Shown here: positions 57,108 to 64,000 of the stretch, piece by piece
Numbering within the stretch: the stretch's first letter is position 1
Layout: each line of letters begins with the position of its first letter
Origin: Limonium bicolor
Taxonomy: Eukaryota; Streptophyta; Magnoliopsida; Caryophyllales; Plumbaginaceae
DNA length: 64,000 nt
Assembly (NCBI GenBank): GCA_023374045.1
Contig: CM041776.1
Coordinates: forward strand, 276,605,039-276,669,038
Direction of reading: 5' to 3'
Notes under the pieces: model-generated
What the model saw: only the letters and a program-made list of their open reading frames with translations
The model's database searches: none
Told to the model about the DNA's origin: nothing
Program-made: the position numbers and the translations under genes

Positions 57108-57295
57108 GCAATTGGTTGGATGGTTATAATTATTGATGTGTCATATGTGACACTGGTTGGTTATTGATGAGATGTCCTATGTGACAATGGTTGGTTATTA
57201 ATGATATGTCCTATGTGACACTGGGTGATTATTGTTGTGTCCTATGTGACACTTGAATGGTTATGGTTGTGTTCTACGTAACACTTGGATGATTG
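57108..57295 (+). repeat. Tandem repeat between the two tracts, element Z
   Basis: About five units of 31-36 bp: GGTTGGTTATTGATGA followed by TGTCCTATGTGACACT, with small changes. Confidence 0.75.
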
Positions 57296-57337
57296 ATAAA
57301 AGTACACGTATTTACTCCTACAATCACACAAGAGATT

Positions 57338-57404
57338 CACTGCCAAGGGTGTACGCCTCTGCACTCTGTAGGACTGAGTGTTTTGGTATTGCACTTGGGC
57401 AGTG
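57338..57404 (+). ncRNA. 67-nt structured module (Z copy)
   Basis: Arms CACTGCCAAG and CTTGGGCAGTG give a 10-bp stem with one bulged G around a loop containing GCCTCTGCACTCTGTAGGAC and CACTC/GAGTG. It corresponds to 22144-22210 in element Y. The first pair is C:G here and T:A in Y. Confidence 0.45.
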
Positions 57405-57644
57405 ATGACCGAGTGGGATAGCTAGGAAGTTGGAACACGTATTTCTTTTACAGTATTTATCAAGTACTTACGCTATAATTACATGGATTACCATGAGTAA
57501 GGTTATGTGTATTACGAATTGCATACACTTGGATTACAGATGGAATATAGGGGTGTCAGTATAGTATTGACACCCAGGAATGATAAGTATATAGGAAATA
57601 GATATGAGGAACCTGATTCCATAGGATGAACAAGTATAAGGTAT

Positions 57645-57678
57645 GACTTCGGGACGAAGTCCTTTTAAGGGGGGTAGA
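57645..57678 (+). promoter_or_regulatory. Pre-PPT hairpin and 3' polypurine tract, element Z
   Basis: Stem GACTTCG / CGAAGTC with loop GGA (57645-57661), then AAGGGGGGTAGA at 57667-57678, one base before the LTR. Confidence 0.75.
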
Positions 57679-57679
57679 C

Positions 57680-60600
57680 TGAAGTACCCCTAACATTTAA
57701 ATAATTAAATATAAGTAAATAAATATTATTTGGGGAATTATAAATATTATTTGGGGGATTATGAAACCCTTAGAAGGCATATAAACACATGGGCGTTAAA
57801 ACGCACCTAAACTCCTTAAGGTCAAAAACGAACGTTAAAGCCCGACCTTAAGATAAACAAGTTATATAAGCTATAAACTTCACATGAAGTTAATCAGGGA
57901 TCATTAAATGACCTTTAGAATACAGGACCTCATCTAAAACTGAGTGGAAATACAAAAATGCTCGGGAGTTCTCTAAAAGGCCCTTATGGCCCGAAAGTCC
58001 CGGAAATACATTATAGGATGAAGTAAAGCATTACACTTCATTCCAAATGCACCATAACACTCTATTAAATATATAAGATGAAGTCCTCAAGCTAAATTAT
58101 CATTTAAACGCAAAGTGCTAGGAGATGCCTTAAGGGGGCCCCATAAACCCCCGGGAATGCCCAGGAGGAGTGCCGAGGTGGCATGAACTCCTATAAAATT
58201 CATTCTAAAGAGTTCCTAACATCATTATTCAATATTCTAAAGATAATGCACGAGCTACTTCCTCAAAAATAAACAAAGTGCTCGGACGAATTTCTTAACG
58301 CTCCTTTTTGCCCGGTTAGCCCGGGAGTTGTGTTCTGAGTTGATATAACCCCATATAACTCAATGTAACACCTTAACATATTATTATTGACTATAAACAA
58401 TGTTAATAAACACTTGGAACTCATAGCGACTAATTATTTCTCAGAAAATCCTTAAAGCACAAAAACGCACCTTCGGGTGTCACAAAAATGTGTTTTACGC
58501 AATTGCCTTGAAATTTTTGAGGAGCCACGAGTTGATAATCTTAAAAGGGGATAAATTGAACATCTAAATAAATTAATGCCAGTACTAAATTCATAGTACA
58601 AGTGGGGGCGATTTTATCATCAAAAAGGTACCTAAAATCAGCATTTTTACCTTAAAACTTTCATCTTTTACCATGGTATAAATGTACCAAATAAATGCTG
58701 GAACCTATTACACATATTAGTATGGTCTTAGTACAATATAATGTGACATGAATTAAATCAAAAATCAACCCCATTTGATCCCTATATCATGCGCCAATTT
58801 AGGTCACATTTGGCTAGATTTTTACAAAAAATATTGTCTTATGCTAATGTGACTCACCTAGCATATATTATATGATGATGTAACAATTAAATTCGGTCAA
58901 TTGGGAGCTCATCCACCGTATGCCTACAAGGGAAATGCAAGAGGAGATTAGTATATGTAAAAGCAAGGAATAAAATACATGAAAAGTAAACATAGACTTA
59001 TATAATGTAAAGTTGCAAGAATCAAACAAAAACACCCATGTTACTCTCTTGTAGCAGCTGATTTTGATCCATAGAAAGGGGGAATGATTGCCTAGTATTA
59101 AAATCAAAAGAATACATTACCTAACAATGCATGATCCTTAGTCAAATAACAAACAAAATCAATTGTCCTATACTACTAGTGTGGCCGATTTCAACAAGAA
59201 AAAGAGGGTTGTTTGCCTTATTAAATCAAGATAAATTGTCTACCTATCTAGCCATGATATATGGTCTTCAATTATCAAAGAAATAAGTCTCCTATATGCA
59301 TATGTAATACGTAAAATACTAGAAGAACAAAGAAAATTAATGTAGAAAATTCAAAAGAGAACACCTACCTATATCTACTCTTGTCCTCTTCTTTCAATTG
59401 TCAAATAAGCTCCATTATTCTCTAGCACATGGACGAATTATGCAATCAATTAAGAGACTTTCTTGAGCCAAACAAGCAAATAATTAACAAAGAAAAAGCT
59501 AGACAATTATTGACATTAATTTATCAAAAGAGAAACATTCTCATTCCTTACCTTATTACCATACGTGAGCTTCATTCTTCCCTTGCCAACACCTTGGCCG
59601 ATTTGGTAAGCATCTCTTCTCCTCTCTTTTCTTCTTCATTTGCTAAGTTACTCCTTAGAGCTTTAAAGCTTCATTAATGGTGTATCAAGTCCTAACACCA
59701 TTTCTATGTAAATTCTTAGTTAAATCTCCTAAGTCTTGAAGCAAGAATCATCCTAGGGATTCTTATAATTTTTGCCAAGGTTAGATGCTCCAAGGAGGTT
59801 CCTAGATTCAACAACACAAGGAACAACAAGATCAAGTTAAGGTATATTTTTATGTTGAAAAATACTAGTAAATTCCTTAAGACATTTTCAAAAATTATGA
59901 ACTTCTAAACCAAGGTTCTCTTCATCATTTCATGAAGGAAATCTAGATCTACAACCATCTCAAGGTCTACCGAAAATACCTTGATAAATTCCTAAGGTAA
60001 ACCCTTGTAAAACTACTCCAAATATTATTTATAAATCCTTGTTAAAAGTCTAACATTTGGATATCCTAAACCTATGTGTGGAGGCCGAAATCTCTTCATC
60101 AAAATAGCATTTGAAGAGCTTGGAATTCAAGGAGAAATCAAGTACAAGAATTGTCTTGATTTAAGGAGTAAGTTTATTTAATTAAGGTTTATTAAGTTTA
60201 AGCTTGAATTAAGCTTCAAACTTTGGTATAAAAATTATGTATAGGCCTTGTTAATATTAAGGCCAAAAATATTGAGTTAAAGTATCAAGAAAAATAATTT
60301 ATAACATATAAGGTAAGGTTATTACCTTAAGGTATAAATATGTGTCACAAAAATTAATTAAGATGCATATAAATATAAACCGAATTATCTAAGGGTTATT
60401 TGCTCTATTTTGAGTTTATAATCATTCTAAGTCATTAGCATAATTTTTAGAAGTGTTATATGGCTTATATACATTTATAAGTATTTATTATAAGGTTTAA
60501 ATCAAGTTTTGGAAACTATATGGTAAAATATATTAAGGCCGAGAATTAAATGTGTTAAATGGTGATTTTCGAAATATATAAGCATATTAGCTTTTATTAT

Positions 60601-62705
60601 AAATTTTGGGAACATTAAAAATAGCTACAAGTATTTAAATGGCTAATTTATTAAGTTATGTGGCTAAAATGTAAATTTTGAAAAGTTTAGAGCACAAATA
60701 ATAAAAACCGAGAGCTTAAGGGTTTGTTTGGTATAAATATGATATAATTTAAGGTAGGAATTAATATTATGAATTTTGGTGAATTTAAATAAGTGTTTAA
60801 GTGTTAAAATAACAATTTATAAAGTTTTGGGACTATTTTGTAATTATTGGAAAGTTTAGAGGAGAAACCGAATTACTTATGTTTTATGGGTATATTAAAG
60901 CATTAATTATGAAATTAAGGCTTGGTCAAAGTGTTGACCAAAAACTTTGGGTTAAAATGATTTATGACATAAAATATTAAGTTTATAAAAGTTTAAGGGT
61001 GGATATGTAATTTATGAAAGTATAAGTGTTAAACTGAATTTAATTTGGGGCGAAAGCATAATTTGCAAACTTATAAGGACCATTTCGGTATTTAAAGAAA
61101 TTAAACATTAAAACTATAATTTATAAGTTAATATGTAACTTATATAAAGCTTTAAGGGCTAAAATGTAATTATGTGGGAGTTTATGTCAAAACCGAAATG
61201 GACATGGGGAGAAAATATGATTTACGAAAGTATAGGGATTCTTTCGGTATTTTAAGGGAATTAAATATTAAAAGTATAGTTTATAAGTTAATATGTAACT
61301 TATATAAAGTTTTGGGATTAAAATGCAAATATAGGAAAAGCATATGTTATGACCAAAAATAATTGAGGTCATTTGGTAATTTATAAAAATTAATGTGTTG
61401 CTTTACAATTACCGAGAGTTAATATGGATAATTAGTAAATTATAAAAGTTATATGGTTATTTAGTAATTTATAAAAGTTGGAGTATTTGAATTGTAATTA
61501 CCGAAAAGATATATGTGGTTAATTGGAAAAAATTACAAAAGTTAATGTGTCCAAAGGTAAATACCGAATTTATAAGGTTATTTGGTAACTTATAAAAAAG
61601 TTATTGTGTCCAGCTTATAATTACAGGAATTAAAAAAGGTTGGTTTCATAATTTAATAAAGAAAGGAATCAAGGTTAAGTAATGTGATATATTATGAGGA
61701 ATAATATAAGGTTTATAAAATAAATTGTGGTTATGATAAGAATAACCAAAAGAATTTAATATAGAGTTTATGAAATAATTATGGATATAATTAAGGTAAC
61801 CAAATTATATTGGTATATGGAATAAGAGGAATTAATTATGGATATATAATTTAAGAGATGAAGAAATATTTAATATGGGAATTCATTATCACTTGTGGGA
61901 ATCACATAAAATAATGAACTGATGAACTACCTAGGACTACTGTTAAATGACAGGGGAAAATAAAGAACATACAAAGTTATTATACAACGAGTATAAGCAC
62001 TACAGTGACAGTACTGTAATATTTAGTGAGTGGTTATATTAATATTACCCGGTATTGCTTGTGAATATAACAGCGTACGGGGAAGGACTGTTAAAGCGTG
62101 AATTGTCAAGATAGTTGTTATCACGGTGAACGGTATGTTAATTGTGTGGTCTGAATGTCCTAAGGATTATCCTAAGGTCCAGACATTACGTGCTTAATTG
62201 TTTAAGAGCGATATCTGTGATTTTATGTATGATATTGTGTACTGTATTGCTCAAACTGTTGCGTTATATTTTATACGCGAACGTCTTATGACTGGAAGTT
62301 TATACATCTAAACTGGAACAAGACTAACTGACCTTTAGGTATTATTGAACCTAACTGATGGTCAACTGTTATAGTCTTAATTCAAGTGTTGGTCATTGTA
62401 CCACTGACAAAAGGGATAACTTATAAAGAGAGGAATCCAGACTGTTTCGACTTTCTGGTTGCGCATTGTGATCACTACGAGAGACTTCAATGGGGTGTCA
62501 CTCAAGGGAATCCATCAGCCACATTCGGGGATGGCGGAGGGCACTGCCGTTGGTGCATAGGTTCGACCGGATCGGTCTTATATTATCCAGGGCCATTAGG
62601 TCAGCTGGTAACGGTTCCATTGGAACCCAGGGGACTATTGTCCATTAATAAGTTATTAAGGGTTGTCTTGACATGACGCCTGAGGTGGTAATTAATTGGA
62701 AAAGT
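57680..62705 (+). repeat. 3' LTR of element Z, cut by a reverse-oriented insertion
   Basis: TGAAGTACCCCTAACATTTA through GTAATTAATTGGAAAAG. It contains the empty ATTAC site near 58031. It aligns with the 5' LTR to about 51055, so ~690 bp should continue beyond the inserted element, outside the window. Its 82-codon (59429) and 96-codon (62386) frames mirror the 5' LTR. Confidence 0.9.
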
Positions 62706-64000
62706 GTAACACCCCAACCGCTAATCCTTCCATTATCCTCTAATCATTCCCATAATTACCTCGTAGCGGAATACTTACTTACTCCCAGCGGGTGATACAA
62801 CGCCGTTAACCATCCGAGGTTAACAAGGCTACTACTACTTACCATATCGGTCTGACGATTAGAATAGTCCAAATACATACTACTTACTTTACAATACCAA
62901 ATACTTACTTACATTTTGATTACCGAGTATCCAAGTTATACGAATTACATGCCAATGCTACTTCCCAAAATGAAGAGTTTATACATCCTCTCTTACCATC
63001 CAATTAAGAATTCATTATCCAAAAAGGTGTACCACATGGTACACCGGCTACTCAAATGGCCTTAGCCGTGTACAACTCGTACACCATCACAATACTAACT
63101 ATACAAAAAGAGTTTACATTACCATCTAATTTCATGCGGGTACCTGTGGAGTAAAAACATTCACCCTAGGGGGTCAGCTTACTCTGCATATGATAACCGC
63201 ATACCCCGCGTGCTAGCGAGGGTACGCCAACTAATTGGGTCGAGTACATGCGGTTCGTTTCATTCATACATACATGCATGCTTTATACAATACAATTCAA
63301 TACATTCATTTCACAAAGCATACATACATACAATACATTCAAGGAAGACAATTCAAGTCAACCGTTCATACTTACCCATGCTCACCGCATTACGGAGATA
63401 CAATTCTCCAATACATACAAAGGTCTTGTTATCCTCATTACACACCCGGGTTAATCGGGTGTTCAGTACTCTTTTACTCCGGGTCAATGACTTACAATAG
63501 TCAAGACCAATACACATACAATACTTACTTCTTACATACTTTACTTCCAGTTAAGTCGGTATGACCTCCGGGCAAGGATTACTACATCCCACCACCGGGC
63601 TTTAGGGTGGCCCACTAATCCAGGATGCTACCCATTCAAGGGGATTGGTCCAAGGAAAAGATCATAGCCAGGATTCGAATCTAACCTCTTGTGTTTCCTT
63701 ATCCTCACGCGTGGCCGAAACTATATCGGGCTTCTACTCATTCCATTTTACTCATTACTCATGTTAGGAGTTAGATCGTTAGGAATTAGTAGAAGTCCAT
63801 ACTTACTTCCCATACATCCATACAATACACAAGTACTCATACTTACACATACACCTCATTCTCATTCATACATTTCATGAATTATACAAACTATTTGTTC
63901 AAGAAGACACAACAAGAACAATATAGTTCAAACACAATTAAGTGCAATAAAAGTCCGATTCATGCATTATCTTATTGGTGATCACATAAGCACACAAATC
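62706..64000 (-). mobile_element. Related gypsy LTR in reverse orientation, partial (element W)
   Basis: TGTAACACCCC at 62706 is the inverse of the usual LTR end GGGGTGTTACA. Read on the minus strand it shows the family landmarks in the usual order from the end: hairpin GTTAACC/GGTTAAC (62824-62805), CAGACCGATATGG, a GGTGTACCA/TGGTACACC palindrome (63026-63045), an AATTAGTTGG block with AAGCTGACCCCCTAGGG near 63170-63240, and CACCCGGGTTAATCGGGTG near 63442. The element extends past the window. The left target duplication would be AAAAG (62701-62705). Overlapping short frames at 63210-63564 are not genes. Confidence 0.8.

Larger units (their letters stand above)
41378..62705 (+). mobile_element. 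Element Z: chromovirus with ~5.7-kb LTRs, gag and chromodomain only
   Basis: 5' LTR 41378-51743 (split by a solo LTR), iMet primer site, gag at 51962-53008, about 3.3 kb of anonymous AT-rich sequence, broken integrase C-terminus/chromodomain, two polypurine tracts, and a 3' LTR from 57680 that is cut at 62705. In an 82-codon stretch present in both LTRs I count four base differences in 249, so it is a fairly recent insertion. No protease, RT or RNase H motif was seen. It is non-autonomous as it stands. Confidence 0.85.

Overview
The window reads as a repeat-dense stretch of a flowering-plant nuclear genome, probably a eudicot. The evidence is nested Ty3/gypsy LTR retrotransposons with the tRNA-iMet primer site, a CACTA DNA transposon, a short Copia-type LTR, and a spliced host-gene fragment with a 65-nt GT-AG intron. 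I see no intact cellular gene. The only long coherent reading frame is a retrotransposon gag. The species cannot be named from the sequence.

Layout. (1) 1-5461 is the 3' end of a Tekay/Del-type chromovirus: broken integrase plus chromodomain, two polypurine tracts (PPTs), and a 3.83-kb 3' LTR. It sits in (2) a tandem array, 5462-14528, of a ~3.37-kb host unit (two full units and one partial). Each unit carries a minus-strand gene fragment with a ubiquitin-like exon, a second minus-strand fragment, a 155-bp Copia-type LTR with primer site, and a ~880-bp CACTA element with target duplication CAC. (3) 14529-14883 is the left tip of the LTR of element Z. (4) 14884-32639 is element Y: 4.67-kb LTRs around a 4.7-kb internal region with no visible coding. 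Its 3' LTR is split by a solo LTR at 25398-29063 (target duplication CTTCT). (5) 32640-37258 is different DNA: a CpG-rich minisatellite, a 26-bp repeat array and leader/LTR-like sequence of probable Tat/Ogre type. (6) 37259-46406 is a second copy of 10404-19550, offset about 26.85 kb, ending in a solo LTR with target duplication ATTAC. (7) 41378-62705 is element Z: LTRs of ~5.7 kb, a 348-codon gag, no visible protease/RT/RNase H, and a broken integrase C-terminus/chromodomain. (8) 62706-64000 is the end of another related LTR in reverse orientation, inserted in Z's 3' LTR.

How it fits together. All the gypsy elements share LTR ends (TGAA.TACCCC...GTGTTACA), 5-bp target duplications, the PPT AAGGGGGGTAGA and, where seen, the iMet primer site. 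They look like one group of mostly non-autonomous chromoviruses that would need another copy's enzymes. What stands out is shared non-coding architecture. Four short hairpins (at the primer site, before the PPT, near the LTR 3' end, and a 67-nt internal module) keep pairing through compensatory changes between families. The PPT is duplicated in three of three elements, and ~70-bp-period arrays of GC-rich palindromes lie inside the LTRs. All comparisons were made by eye on the given sequence; no alignment or search was run.
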